A stretch of DNA of 64,000 nucleotides from Aliishimia sp965656085. GTDB lineage: Bacteria > Pseudomonadota > Alphaproteobacteria > Rhodobacterales > Rhodobacteraceae. The position numbers and the translations under genes were made by a program. The notes below the pieces were generated by a model that was not told the DNA's origin, searched no databases, and saw nothing but the letters and a program-made list of their open reading frames with translations. Each line of letters begins with the position of its first letter. Position 1 is the first letter of the stretch. The stretch is from contig CBFHJA010000021.1 in assembly GCA_965656085.1 (NCBI GenBank), forward strand, positions 1 through 64,000. The letters are read 5' to 3'. This document shows positions 16,658-25,536 of the stretch, in pieces.

Positions 16658-17618
16658 ACGCTTGTTATACATTGTTCTTTTGAGCCTGATCGCGGTTGCG
16701 ACGGTGCAACTCGTGGCCGGTGTCCGCGAGGAGCGCGCCCGCTCCACCTACCAGCCGACCGGCGAGCGGATCGAGGTGGATGGCATCAAAATCCATGTCG
16801 ACGTGCGCGGCTCCGGTCCCGATCTGGTGCTCATCCATGGCGCCTCTGGCAACACGCGCGACCTGACCTTCGCCTTCGAGGACGAGCTGGCCAAGCGCTA
16901 CCGCGTGATCGCCATCGACCGCCCCGGCCTTGGCTGGTCGCAGCAGCCCGAGGGCTACGGCGTGCTCTGGAACACGACAGGCGAGTCGCCGCAGCTTCAG
17001 GCCGAAATCCTGCGCAAGGCCGCCGAACAGGTGGGCGTGACCAACCCGCTGGTGATGGGCCATTCCTTCGGCGGCGCCGTGGCGATGGCTTGGGCGCAAA
17101 TGTATGACGACACTGCCGGGCTGATCATGGTGGGGGCGGTCTCGCACCCATGGCCGGGCGATCTGGGCTGGACCTATCACTGGAACGGCTCGCTATTGGG
17201 TGGCGCGCTCTTCGTGCCACTGGTCTCCGCTTTCGTGCCGGGCTCCTACGTGGAACAGACGGTGGAAGGCATTTTCGCCCCGGCTGAGCCGCCCGAGGGC
17301 TATATGGACTATGTCGGCACCGGGCTGAGCCTGCGCCGCTCGGCACTAAGGGCCAATGCGCGGCAGGTGATGTCGCTGCGCCCGCATATCGTGGAGATGA
17401 GCGAGACCTACCCGGACCTGACCCTGCCGATCGAGATCGTGCATGGCGAGGCCGATGACACGGTTCCGCTGGTGATCCACTCCCAGCCCCTCGCCGAGCG
17501 CGCCCCGACGGCAAATCTCGTGGTTCTGGAGGGGGTTGGCCATATGCCCCACCATCAGGCGACTGCCGAGGTGATCGCGGCGATCGACCGGGCGGCGGCA
17601 CGGGCGGGTTTGCGTTAA
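16650..17618 (+). CDS. Alpha/beta hydrolase
   Basis: The 322-residue protein has an N-terminal hydrophobic helix (residues 5-23) that may anchor it or act as a signal. An alpha/beta hydrolase fold follows. The oxyanion-type HG is at 63-64, the nucleophile Ser139 lies in GHSFGG, the acid is Asp269 or Asp270 in HGEADD, and the base is His298 in GVGHMPHH. The start is GTG, overlapping metA by eight bases, so it is translationally coupled to metA. The substrate is unknown; no sequence feature ties it to methionine metabolism. Confidence 0.85.
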   Translation: MARRLLYIVLLSLIAVATVQLVAGVREERARSTYQPTGERIEVDGIKIHVDVRGSGPDLVLIHGASGNTRDLTFAFEDELAKRYRVIAIDRPGLGWSQQPEGYGVLWNTTGESPQLQAEILRKAAEQVGVTNPLVMGHSFGGAVAMAWAQMYDDTAGLIMVGAVSHPWPGDLGWTYHWNGSLLGGALFVPLVSAFVPGSYVEQTVEGIFAPAEPPEGYMDYVGTGLSLRRSALRANARQVMSLRPHIVEMSETYPDLTLPIEIVHGEADDTVPLVIHSQPLAERAPTANLVVLEGVGHMPHHQATAEVIAAIDRAAARAGLR

Positions 17619-17669
17619 GCCGTCGCGCAACGCATATTGCTTGGCAGCAGTCCTGACACGGAGCCACAC

Positions 17670-18545
17670 ATGGCCCTTCCCTTCGACGGTGCGATCACCG
17701 CCTATTTCAACGACCATGCCCCGGATGCGGTCCGCAAGGCGATCAAGCGCGCCGACGAGGGCGATATCCTCAGCCACAGCTATCCCCATTCCGAACGCCT
17801 CGCACGCAAGCCCTATGAGGCGGAGTTTGACCGTCTGCAAGTCGAACTGGTTAAGCTGCAGGCATGGGTGAAGGCCAGCGGGCGCCGGGTCGCCATCGTG
17901 TTCGAGGGCCGGGACGCGGCAGGAAAAGGCGGCACGATCAAGCGCTTCCGCGAGAACCTCAATCCGCGCGGCGCGCGGGTCGTGGCGCTCTCCAAACCCA
18001 CGGACCGCGAGGCGACCGAGTGGTATTTCCAGCGCTATATCGACCATCTGCCCGCCGCCGGGGAGATCGTGTTCTTCGACCGATCGTGGTACAACAGAGG
18101 CGTCGTCGAGAAAGTGTTCGACTTTTGCACGGATGCGCAGCGCGAACATTTCTTCAGGCAGGTGCCCAGATTCGAGGAAATGCTCGTGCATGACGGCATC
18201 ACGCTCGTCAAGTTCTGGCTCAACGTGGGCCGCGCCGAGCAACTCAGGCGCTTTCTCAAACGTGAAGAAAATCCGCTAAAGCAATGGAAACTCTCATGGA
18301 TCGACGTCGAGGGCCTGAGCCGCTGGGACGCCTATACGGACGCCATCGCCGAAACGCTGGAGCGCTCGCACAGCGCACCGGCCCCATGGACGGTGATCCG
18401 CACCGATGACAAGCGCCGGGCACGGCTCGCCGCGATCCGCCATGTGCTGAGCCGGTTGGACTACGAGGACAAGGAGCCCAAGGCCCTGCGCGGCACCGAT
18501 CCGCTGATCTGCGGCGGCCCGGAGATCTGGAGCCGGGATGGCTAA
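17670..18545 (+). CDS. ppk2: Polyphosphate kinase 2 (PPK2)
   Basis: PPK2 enzymes use polyphosphate to phosphorylate nucleoside di- or monophosphates. This 291-residue protein has Walker A GRDAAGKGG (80-88), Walker B with FFDRSWYNRGVVE (136-148) and the lid KREENPLKQWKLS. That is a single-domain class I-like form. The ATG at 17670 follows GGAG; an upstream in-frame start would extend into poor sequence. The last codons overlap the tetR gene by eight bases. Direction of reaction in the cell is not deducible. Confidence 0.93.
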   Translation: MALPFDGAITAYFNDHAPDAVRKAIKRADEGDILSHSYPHSERLARKPYEAEFDRLQVELVKLQAWVKASGRRVAIVFEGRDAAGKGGTIKRFRENLNPRGARVVALSKPTDREATEWYFQRYIDHLPAAGEIVFFDRSWYNRGVVEKVFDFCTDAQREHFFRQVPRFEEMLVHDGITLVKFWLNVGRAEQLRRFLKREENPLKQWKLSWIDVEGLSRWDAYTDAIAETLERSHSAPAPWTVIRTDDKRRARLAAIRHVLSRLDYEDKEPKALRGTDPLICGGPEIWSRDG

Positions 18546-19155
18546 ACGCGGCTATCACCACGGCAATCTGCGCGCCGCCCTGATCGACGCTGCGCTGATC
18601 CTGATCGAGGAAAAAGGCCCCACGGGTTTCACGCTGTCGGAAGCGGCCAAGCGCGCGGGCGTCACCCCGGCGGCGGTCTACCGCCATTTCGAGGGGCGCG
18701 AGGACCTGATCGCGGAGGCCGCTCTGCAAGGCTATGGCATCTTCGCCGACCTAATGGAGCACGCCTACCAGTCCGGCCAACCTTCGGCGCTTGCAGCCTT
18801 CGAGGCCACGGGCCGCGCCTATCTCGCCTTCGCGCGCAAATTTCCCGGCCATTACATCGCGATGTTCGAAAGCGGGATCTCGGTCAATCACTCCGCCGAT
18901 CTGGCAGCCGCCGCCGCCCGCGCCAATGCCGTGCTTGAAAAAGCCGCCGATGATCTCAGCCAGCACATTCCGGCCGAAAAACGCCCTCCCGCCTCCATGT
19001 TTTCGGCACATATCTGGGCGATGTCTCATGGCGTAGTGGAACTCTTTGCCCGAAACTCCCCCGGGCGGGCGTCCCCGTTTCCGCCCGAAGAGTTGCTGGA
19101 GACCGGGATCGGCGTCTATCTCCGGGGCCTTGGACTGATCGAGCCTGATGACTGA
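18538..19155 (+). CDS. TetR/AcrR family regulator
   Basis: The 205-residue protein begins with a classic TetR helix-turn-helix (KRGYHHGNLR, then LSEAAKRAGVTPAAVYRHFEGRE, to residue about 58). A helical ligand-binding domain with PPASMFSAHIWAMSHGVVELF follows. Start and stop both overlap neighbouring genes by eight bases, so it is embedded in the ppk2-tetR-small membrane protein unit. It is probably a local repressor, but no palindromic operator is evident inside this packed region. Confidence 0.9.
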   Translation: MAKRGYHHGNLRAALIDAALILIEEKGPTGFTLSEAAKRAGVTPAAVYRHFEGREDLIAEAALQGYGIFADLMEHAYQSGQPSALAAFEATGRAYLAFARKFPGHYIAMFESGISVNHSADLAAAAARANAVLEKAADDLSQHIPAEKRPPASMFSAHIWAMSHGVVELFARNSPGRASPFPPEELLETGIGVYLRGLGLIEPDD

Positions 19156-19519
19156 CCTGATCCTGCCGCGCCTGCCGAAATCCTTGCAGGTTCTTTATAT
19201 CGACTATGGCCGCGGCGTGGTGGTTGCGTTGGCCGCCGCTCTGGGCCTCGCGGTCTTCATCGGCCTTTACGAGATCAACGGCGACAAGATCACCCGCCAC
19301 GCCCTCCTGCCGGTGGTGAGCCAAGAGGTGCGGACCGGGAATAATCTGTCACCGGAAACGGTCTTTACGGTCACAACGCCGGAAGGCGGCACGGCTCAAT
19401 TCGCAACCCAATCGCCCGCGGTGCTCCGGGATGCAAACACGGTGATCTGCGCCGAGGAACTGCGAGCCTCGGATGGCACGACCCGCTGGGAGGCAAGCCC
19501 CGCCAGCGCCTGCCAGTAG
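19148..19519 (+). CDS. Small single-pass membrane protein
   Basis: I do not recognise this 123-residue protein. It has a short cytosolic N-terminus, one membrane helix at about residues 20-39 (VVVALAAALGLAVFIGLYEI) and a periplasmic domain with two cysteines (in ICAEELR and the terminal SACQ). The cysteines could form a disulfide. It overlaps tetR by eight bases and lies 38 bases before the acyltransferase gene. Translational coupling and reasonable codon use support it as real. Confidence 0.65.
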   Translation: MTDLILPRLPKSLQVLYIDYGRGVVVALAAALGLAVFIGLYEINGDKITRHALLPVVSQEVRTGNNLSPETVFTVTTPEGGTAQFATQSPAVLRDANTVICAEELRASDGTTRWEASPASACQ

Positions 19520-19557
19520 AACTTGACCCCGCCCCCCGCTCTGCTAGGCGGGAGGCC

Positions 19558-21453
19558 ATGAAGTACCGCCCCGAAATCGACGGGCTCCGCACCATCGCGG
19601 TGCTGCCGGTGATCCTCTTCCACGCAGGCTTCGGCTTCGCGTCGGGGGGCTATGTGGGCGTCGATGTATTCTTCGTCATCTCCGGCTACCTTATCACCAC
19701 GATCCTTCTGGGCGATATCGAACAGGGCCGGTTTTCACTCCTGCGCTTCTATGAACGCCGCGCCCGCCGCATCCTGCCTGCCCTCTTCGTCGTCATGGCG
19801 GCGTGCTTCGCGCTCGGCTGGGTCTGGATGATCCAAAGCCAGTTCCTTGATCTGGCTGAGGCGATGGCGGCCACGACGCTGTTCATCTCAAACATCCTTT
19901 ACTGGACCCAGACGGGCTATTTCGCCGCCGCCGCCGAGGAGAACCCGCTTCTGCACACATGGTCACTGGCGGTCGAGGAGCAGTATTATCTGCTGTTTCC
20001 GCCCCTGCTCGCCCTGCTGATGTGGGCCGGACGCCGCGTGGCTCTGCTCGCCATTGCCCTGACTGCGCTCGCCAGCCTCGCGCTGGCCTTCGTATGGGAT
20101 GCACCGCAATCGTCGAAATTCTTCCTCACCCATTTCCGCATCTGGGAATTGCTGGCCGGCTCGCTCTGCGCCTTTGCGCTGATGGGGCGCGGGCCTTGGA
20201 AAAACGACGCACTGGCTGCACTTGGCCTTGTGTTGATCGCCACAAGTCTCGTGCTGATGGACGGGGGCACACCCTTCCCGCATTTCGCCCTGCCCCCGGT
20301 TCTGGGCACGGTTCTGATCGTGCTCTTCGCCGCCCCCGGAACATGGACCGCGCGGCTGCTGTCCCTGCGAGCCATGGTCGGGATCGGCCTCATTAGCTTC
20401 TCGGCGTATCTGTGGCACCAGCCGCTCTTCGCTTTCGCCCGCATCCGCGCGGTCTTCGCGCCCGACCCGTGGCTGATGGCGGGCCTTGCACTGCTGTCTT
20501 TGCTGCTGGCTTGGTCCACATGGGCGCTGGTCGAGCAACCGTTTCGCGGCAAGACCCCGCGCGCCCTGCCCAAACGCTGGCAGGTCTTCACGGCCTCTGG
20601 CGCGGGCATGGCCCTGATCTTGGGGGCGACGCTCTATGTGGGCGAAACCAAGGGCGTGCCGGGGCGCGCGGTGGTGGCGCAGATCGTCCCGCCGCTGATG
20701 GACGCGAGTGTCGAGCGCGCCCGCACGTGGGAGGTGCTGCGCCGCGAAACCCCGGCGCGGTTCGATCTGGACCAGTTCGACCCGAATGGCGCCCCGGTCC
20801 GTCTGCTGATCCTCGGCGACAGCCACTCCAAAGGGCTGTTCAACGCGATTTATCTCAACCCCGGTCTCTACCCCGACGTGCAGGTGCGCTGGCTCGGCAT
20901 CGCCTTCAGTTGCGAGCCGGGAGAGGTGGAGGTGGAGATCGTCACGAGTTGCCTTGAGGATGTGATGCAGACCAATCCCGGCCTGTTCGAGGACGCCAGC
21001 CATATCCTCTTGGGCGCACGCTGGTTCCGGGCGCCAAAGGTCGAGGCCCTGCCAGACTACGCGACGACCCTGACCGGGCTTGGCAAGGAGGTGCTGATCG
21101 CCGGTGCGACACAGGAGTATTCCCTTAGCGCGCCGGACATGATCCTGCAGGTGGTGCATGACAGCGGCTTCGACGGCTCAGGACCCTTCCCGGTCGATGT
21201 CGCTGCCCGCCTATTCTGGGACAACCGCTCGCCCACGCTGGACGTGATCGACACCGAGGTCCGCCAGATCACCGAGGCCGCCGGGGCGCGGTTTCTCGAC
21301 CGCCGCGCGCTGATCTGCGACCCGGAGGCCGAGCGCTGCACCGCTGTCACCCCGGATATGCAGGGCGCGGTCTATGATTTCCATCATTGGACGCTTGCCG
21401 GAGCCAAGTATTTCGGCGCGAAGATGGCTGCCGAAAACTGGTTCGACTTCTAG
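19558..21453 (+). CDS. OafA/YrhL-type membrane acyltransferase with SGNH domain
   Basis: This 631-residue protein combines an N-terminal acyltransferase-3 membrane domain (start KYRPEIDGLRTIAVLPVI, about ten helices, to residue about 340) with a C-terminal SGNH domain. In the SGNH domain the GDSH motif lies at 420-423 and the Asp607/His610 pair in YDFHHW. Such proteins transfer acetyl or other acyl groups to extracytoplasmic glycans: the membrane part passes the acyl group across and the SGNH part transfers it. The target glycan is unknown. The ATG follows GGGAGG. It ends the metA-to-acyltransferase series. Confidence 0.9.
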   Translation: MKYRPEIDGLRTIAVLPVILFHAGFGFASGGYVGVDVFFVISGYLITTILLGDIEQGRFSLLRFYERRARRILPALFVVMAACFALGWVWMIQSQFLDLAEAMAATTLFISNILYWTQTGYFAAAAEENPLLHTWSLAVEEQYYLLFPPLLALLMWAGRRVALLAIALTALASLALAFVWDAPQSSKFFLTHFRIWELLAGSLCAFALMGRGPWKNDALAALGLVLIATSLVLMDGGTPFPHFALPPVLGTVLIVLFAAPGTWTARLLSLRAMVGIGLISFSAYLWHQPLFAFARIRAVFAPDPWLMAGLALLSLLLAWSTWALVEQPFRGKTPRALPKRWQVFTASGAGMALILGATLYVGETKGVPGRAVVAQIVPPLMDASVERARTWEVLRRETPARFDLDQFDPNGAPVRLLILGDSHSKGLFNAIYLNPGLYPDVQVRWLGIAFSCEPGEVEVEIVTSCLEDVMQTNPGLFEDASHILLGARWFRAPKVEALPDYATTLTGLGKEVLIAGATQEYSLSAPDMILQVVHDSGFDGSGPFPVDVAARLFWDNRSPTLDVIDTEVRQITEAAGARFLDRRALICDPEAERCTAVTPDMQGAVYDFHHWTLAGAKYFGAKMAAENWFDF

Positions 21454-21482
21454 GCTCAAGCCCACCTGCGCCGCGTCCCACC

Positions 21483-21510
21483 CTGTTTTCCTTATGACAA
21501 GAATATTCCG
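21483..21510. repeat. Dispersed intergenic repeat, copy B
   Basis: CTGTTTTCCTTATGACAAG then AATATTCCG matches copies A (11657) and C (53229). It lies between the convergent acyltransferase and cupin genes and is followed by a GTCGCGCAGCGAC hairpin. Confidence 0.6.
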
Positions 21511-21552
21511 AAGGAGTCGCGCAGCGACAGGGGCAGCGCCGCCCTTGCCCAA

Positions 21553-21924
21553 TCAAAATCCAGCGGCGCGATACCCATAAAAGACCTTGGTGAGGTCTTC
21601 CTGCACATCCCATGTCACCCGCGCGCCTTGCCGGATAAAGAGACTGTCTCCGGGCCCGAGCTCCACCGATTGCCCGGTCCCGTGATCGGTGAGCGTGCAG
21701 CGCCCTTCGAGAACGGTCATCAGCTCGTCGCTCAGCTCGGTACACTCCACCGCCCCTGCCGTGCAGCGCCAGATCCCCGTCCGCGTCCTGCACCCGGCCC
21801 CGCCATCATCAATCCGCCCAGACGCACGCGGAGTGCCGCGCCGGATCACATAGTTGCTTTGAGGATTTTCGAAGGGCCAGTCTTCGAGCGTGGCGGGGTC
21901 CGGGGCGCTGTCATATTTGATCAT
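21553..21924 (-). CDS. Cupin domain protein (DUF861-like)
   Basis: The 123-residue protein is a single small cupin barrel with landmarks GIWRCTAGAVECTELSDELMTVLEG and LGPGDSLFIRQG, typical of the cupin_3/DUF861 group. The first metal motif is poorly conserved, so metal binding is uncertain. Function is unknown; relatives act in ureidoglycolate or sugar metabolism or have no assigned role. ATG 21924 is preferred over a TTG at 21951. The rpsI terminator separates it from the ribosomal operon upstream. Confidence 0.75.
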   Translation of the reverse strand: MIKYDSAPDPATLEDWPFENPQSNYVIRRGTPRASGRIDDGGAGCRTRTGIWRCTAGAVECTELSDELMTVLEGRCTLTDHGTGQSVELGPGDSLFIRQGARVTWDVQEDLTKVFYGYRAAGF

Positions 21925-21956
21925 GCCGGATAGATAGCACACTCCTACCAAACGAA

Positions 21957-21982
21957 AAAAGGCGGCCCGAAGGCCGCCTTTT
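21957..21982 (-). terminator. Rho-independent terminator of rplM-rpsI
   Basis: GGCGGCC and GGCCGCC form a perfect seven-pair stem with a CGAA loop, flanked by A- and T-runs (AAAAAAGG and CCTTTT). It starts 21 bases after the rpsI stop codon. On the minus strand it ends in six Ts. Confidence 0.92.
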
Positions 21983-22003
21983 CCAACATCGGTATGACAA
22001 AGC

Positions 22004-22492
22004 TTAACGCTTGGAGAACTGGAAGCTCTTCCGCGCTTTGGCTTTACCGTATTTCTTCCGCTCGACCACGCGGCTGTCGCGAGTCAGGAAGCCTGCGGCT
22101 TTCAGCGCGCCGCGCAGCGCCGGGTCGTAAAGCTGAAGCGCTTTGGAGATGCCGTGCTTGACCGCGCCGGCCTGCCCCGACAGCCCGCCGCCCTTGACGG
22201 TCGCCATGACGTCGAACTCGCCATCGACACCGGCCACCTGGAAGGGTTGGCGCAGGATCATCTGCAGCACCGGGCGCGCAAAATACTTGTTCAGTTCCTT
22301 GCCATTGACCTCGACCTTGCCGGACCCCGGCTTGATCCAGACACGAGCGACCGCGTCCTTGCGCTTGCCGGTGGCATAGGAGCGCCCGAGCGCATCGCGG
22401 ACCGGCTCGCGCGAGATCAGCTCTTCGGAGGCCGGGGCATCGACGCCTGCAACGGCGGCGAGATCTTCAAGTGTGTTGATTTCGTCAGCCAT
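22004..22492 (-). CDS. rpsI: 30S ribosomal protein S9
   Basis: S9 sits in the small-subunit head, its C-terminal tail reaching the P-site tRNA. The 162-residue protein has an N-terminal alphaproteobacterial extension of about 35 residues. The conserved S9 core follows (SYATGKRKDAVARVWIKPGSG), ending KARKSFQFSKR with the terminal SKR tail. It begins five bases after the rplM stop, giving the standard L13-S9 operon, and is followed by a strong terminator. Confidence 0.98.
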   Translation of the reverse strand: MADEINTLEDLAAVAGVDAPASEELISREPVRDALGRSYATGKRKDAVARVWIKPGSGKVEVNGKELNKYFARPVLQMILRQPFQVAGVDGEFDVMATVKGGGLSGQAGAVKHGISKALQLYDPALRGALKAAGFLTRDSRVVERKKYGKAKARKSFQFSKR

Positions 22493-22497
22493 CTGGA

Positions 22498-22956
22498 TCA
22501 GCTCCGCGTGTTTTTCTTGTTCATGGACTTCACATCCAGAACTTCAGGGCTTTGCGCCTCATGGGGGTGTTCGCCGCCTGCATAAACGCGCAGGTTGGTC
22601 ATTTGCTTGCGCGCGAGGCGGTTGCCCGGAAGCATACGCTTGACCGCGAGGGTCACGACGCGTTCGGGATGCGCGCCTTCGAGGATTTGCGCCTTGGTGC
22701 GCTCCTTGATGCCGCCCGGATGCCCGGTGTGCCAGTAGTGCTTTTCTTCGCGCTTCTTGCCGGTCATCTGGATTTTGTCGGCGTTGACGATGATGACATT
22801 GTCACCGCAATCCATGTGGGGCGTGAAAGAGGCTTTGTGCTTGCCACGCAGGCGCATGGCGACGATCGACGCAAGACGGCCCAGAACAACGCCCTCGGCG
22901 TCGATCAGGATCCATTTCTTGTCGATGTCTGCAGGGGTTGCAGAGAAGGTTTTCAT
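22498..22956 (-). CDS. rplM: 50S ribosomal protein L13
   Basis: L13 is an early-assembly large-subunit protein. The 152-residue sequence has the family marks KKWILIDAEGVVLGRLAS and MLPGNRLARKQMTNLRVY. The ATG at 22956 (MKTFSATPAD) is preceded by AAAGGGATC and fits the family start. A longer frame beginning ten codons upstream runs through this ribosome site and is rejected. It is the first gene of the L13-S9 operon. Confidence 0.98.
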   Translation of the reverse strand: MKTFSATPADIDKKWILIDAEGVVLGRLASIVAMRLRGKHKASFTPHMDCGDNVIIVNADKIQMTGKKREEKHYWHTGHPGGIKERTKAQILEGAHPERVVTLAVKRMLPGNRLARKQMTNLRVYAGGEHPHEAQSPEVLDVKSMNKKNTRS

Positions 22957-23303
22957 AGGTTGATCCCTTTGGGTCGGGGTGTTCATTCGATTGCGCGGTT
23001 ATACGCGCAGGAGTTTTCCGTTCAAGTCCAAACCGTGCAATTTAAATACGCAAAATCAGCTATTTAGAATTATGGTATAAATATACCCCAAAAAATGCGC
23101 TCCTAGACGAGTCCATGGCGGGTAATTGCCCCGCGCTTTCAGGACAGCCTCTCGACATGTACAATCGATCTGCGGAGGACAAGCGACCCGATGGATGACG
23201 AGAGCCTGCCCCCGGGCGAGACCTTCTCCGACAGCGGAACCGCACGCCCGCGTCTCAAGGTCTACTCGAAACAGACGTTGAGGCGCATTCCATCCCTCGC
23301 GTG
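22957..23303. other. Intergenic region upstream of rplM
   Basis: The left third carries the rplM leader and promoter candidate and is unusually A/T-rich around 23040-23095. The right part, up to the DMT gene end, has no convincing gene. A short plus-strand frame at 23191 has a GGAGG upstream but runs into antisense of the next gene. Confidence 0.5.
22998..23025 (-). promoter_or_regulatory. rplM: Candidate promoter of rplM-rpsI
   Basis: On the minus strand TTGAAC (23025-23020), a 16-base spacer and TATAAC (23003-22998) resemble a housekeeping sigma-70 promoter. They lie about 40 bases before the rplM start codon, at the edge of an A/T-rich block. Confidence 0.4.
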
Positions 23304-24224
23304 CTACCGCTCATCCACCATGGGCAACGGCTTTGCCTTCACGAATTGCTCGCGCCAGATGATCACGGCCCCGGCCCCGACGATCAGCAGAACACCCGGA
23401 AAGAGCGTATCCACCGGGGCCTCGCCGAAGAACAGCCAGCCGAAGGTGAAGGCGGTGAGAATGCCCACATAGCTGAACGGCGCGAGGATCGAGGGCGCGG
23501 CGATGCGATAGGCGAACATCAGCAAAAGCACCGCCGTGCCCCCCGCCATCGACAGCGCGAAGATCAGCAAAAGCTCGTAACCCATCGGCACATGGGAGAA
23601 CCCGGTGGTACTGAGCGCCAGCACCACGCCGCCCACCACCGAGGCGGCAGAGGACCACAAGTAGAGCAGCGCGCTCGACACCGAGCTGTCGAAAAATCGC
23701 ACCGAGACCACCGAAAACCCGTAGCAGAAGGCCGCGCAGATCGGCAAAAGCGCCACTAACGAAAACGCATCCGTGCCCGGTCGCAGCACCCAGACCGCCC
23801 CGGCGAAGCCAAGAACCAGTGCGAAAATCCGCCACGGCCCGACTTTCTCGCGGAACATCAGCACCGAGAGCAGCACCACGAACATCGCGTTGGTCTGGGC
23901 CAGCGCCGAGATCGTGGCGAGTTCCATCAGCCCCAGCGCGGTGTAGAAACACAGCTGCGCCGTCGCGACCGCGAGCCCGCGCACCAGTGCCAGCTTGGGG
24001 CGCGGCACCGACAGCGCCTCGCGGGTGAAACGCAACTCGCCCATCCACGCCAAGGCGATCAGAGAGGGCAAAATCCCCAGCACATTGCGATAGGCCGACA
24101 GTTCCGCCGCGCCATAGCCGTACTCGGTGGTCAGAATACGGACGAGAATGCCCATGATGTCGAAGCCGACAATGGCCGCCAGCGTCATCGCGATGGCCAG
24201 AAGGATGCGGCGTTTCTCAGGCAT
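23304..24224 (-). CDS. EamA/DMT family transporter
   Basis: This is a 306-residue, ten-helix exporter with two EamA repeats (first YRNVLGILPSLIALAW, second ILAPFSYVGILTAFTFGWLFFGE). The substrate is unknown. The ATG at 24224 overlaps the end of the thioesterase gene by eight bases, so the two form an operon. An ATG two codons earlier is nearly as good. Its partner thioesterase suggests export of a product freed from CoA, but that is speculation. Confidence 0.87.
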   Translation of the reverse strand: MPEKRRILLAIAMTLAAIVGFDIMGILVRILTTEYGYGAAELSAYRNVLGILPSLIALAWMGELRFTREALSVPRPKLALVRGLAVATAQLCFYTALGLMELATISALAQTNAMFVVLLSVLMFREKVGPWRIFALVLGFAGAVWVLRPGTDAFSLVALLPICAAFCYGFSVVSVRFFDSSVSSALLYLWSSAASVVGGVVLALSTTGFSHVPMGYELLLIFALSMAGGTAVLLLMFAYRIAAPSILAPFSYVGILTAFTFGWLFFGEAPVDTLFPGVLLIVGAGAVIIWREQFVKAKPLPMVDER

Positions 24225-24660
24225 CCACATCCGCCGCCGATCCCGTGGGCGGGATCGCATAGGTCAGCGAGGCCGAGGCAACCGGCTTGTCCGAGCCCTC
24301 TGAATAGAGCAGCACATCGCCCACCGCGAGTTGCCGCCCGAGCTTGTGCAGCACCGCATGGGCAATGAGATCCTTGCCGGCCTCGGGCTTTCGCATGAAG
24401 TCGATGGAGCAATTGGTGGTGACCGCGAGCGCCTTCGGCCCGATCATCGCCAGCACCGCCACATAGATCGACACATCCGCGAGCCCGAACATTGCCGGAC
24501 CCGACACGGTGCCGCCGGGGCGCAGGTGATGGCGTCCGACATTCAGCCGCAGGACAGCGCGCATGTCCCCGACCTCTTCCACCGTGAAATCATCAGCCAC
24601 CTGATCGAAGACCCGCACCAGAAAAGCGTTGAGTTCGGTTTCGGTCATTTTCACGGACAT
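24217..24660 (-). CDS. PaaI-type hotdog thioesterase
   Basis: The 147-residue protein is a single hotdog fold of the PaaI group, which hydrolyses acyl- or aryl-CoA. Landmarks are HHLRPGGTVSGPAMFGLADVS with the catalytic-type Gly/Asp region, and TTNCSIDFMRKPEAGKDLIA. ATG 24660 follows GAGGGAAAG. It is divergent from an enoyl-CoA hydratase-like gene across 57 bases and overlaps an exporter gene, making a small CoA-linked neighbourhood. The specific CoA ester is unknown. Confidence 0.87.
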   Translation of the reverse strand: MSVKMTETELNAFLVRVFDQVADDFTVEEVGDMRAVLRLNVGRHHLRPGGTVSGPAMFGLADVSIYVAVLAMIGPKALAVTTNCSIDFMRKPEAGKDLIAHAVLHKLGRQLAVGDVLLYSEGSDKPVASASLTYAIPPTGSAADVDA

Positions 24661-24717
24661 GGCTTTCCCTCGTTCGGCTCGGTCTGTACAGTTGAGCGAA
24701 ACGAAGGGGAGGGCAAG

Positions 24718-25503
24718 ATGGGCCTTTTGGAACGGCGCGTCACGGACGCGGTGCTGCACCTGAAAATGAACAGCCCCGAGCGGCTGAACGCGCTCTCCGA
24801 TGAGATGATCGCGGCGCTCCAGGCAGAGCTTGACGCGCTGCACGAGGACCGCTCGGTGCGCGCCGTGGTGCTCTCGGGAGAGGGCAAGGCGTTCTGTGCG
24901 GGGCATGACCTCAAACAGATGACGCAGGCGCGGCAGGCCGAGGATGGCGGCAAGGCCGCGTTTCAGGACTTGTTCGAGCGCTGCTCCACACTGATGCAAT
25001 CGATCCAGAAAGTGCCGCAGCCGGTGATCGCGCAGGTCCATGGGATCGCCACGGCAGCAGGTTGCCAGCTTGTCGCCTCTTGCGATCTCGCCGTCGCGGC
25101 AGAGGACACGCGCTTTGGCGTGAACGGGGTCAATATCGGCCTGTTCTGCTCCACCCCCATGGTCGCCCTGTCGCGCAACATCCCGCGCAAACACGCGTTC
25201 GAGCTTCTGACGACGGGCGAATTTCTCTCCGCGCCCAAGGCGGCAGAGCTGGGCCTGATCAACCACGCGGTTCCGGCGGCAGATCTCGAAGCCGAGGCGA
25301 CGGCGCTGGCGCGCAAGATCGCGGATAAGCTCGCGGCTGCGGTCAAGATCGGCAAACAGGCCTATTACACCCAGCTCGAAATGCCGCTGGCGGAGGCTTA
25401 TGCCTACACGGGCGCGGCGATTGTGGAGAATATGCTGCACCGCGATACCGAAGAGGGCATTTCCGCGTTTTTGGAGAAGCGCCCACCGACCTGGCAGCAA
25501 TAG
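24718..25503 (+). CDS. Enoyl-CoA hydratase-like protein, ECHDC3 type
   Basis: The 261-residue protein has a crotonase fold, with an acyl-CoA oxyanion segment (FCAGHDLKQM) and a second one (HGIATAAGCQLVASCDLAV). The segment VNIGLFCSTPMVALSRN matches the ECHDC3 subgroup, where Cys/Ser replace the two glutamates that hydrate enoyl-CoA in true hydratases. Classical hydratase activity is therefore doubtful, although a CoA-binding role is kept. The ATG at 24718 lies after GGGGAGGGC. It is divergent from the thioesterase gene. Confidence 0.85.
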   Translation: MGLLERRVTDAVLHLKMNSPERLNALSDEMIAALQAELDALHEDRSVRAVVLSGEGKAFCAGHDLKQMTQARQAEDGGKAAFQDLFERCSTLMQSIQKVPQPVIAQVHGIATAAGCQLVASCDLAVAAEDTRFGVNGVNIGLFCSTPMVALSRNIPRKHAFELLTTGEFLSAPKAAELGLINHAVPAADLEAEATALARKIADKLAAAVKIGKQAYYTQLEMPLAEAYAYTGAAIVENMLHRDTEEGISAFLEKRPPTWQQ

Positions 25504-25536
25504 CGCCCCACCCGCGAGGGTTGTTTCAGGTTTTAG

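Noticed and set aside
23191..23472. A plus-strand frame MDDESLPPGETF with GGAGG upstream
   Set aside because: After about 45 codons it runs into the antisense of the DMT exporter gene, has no family resemblance and is probably chance.
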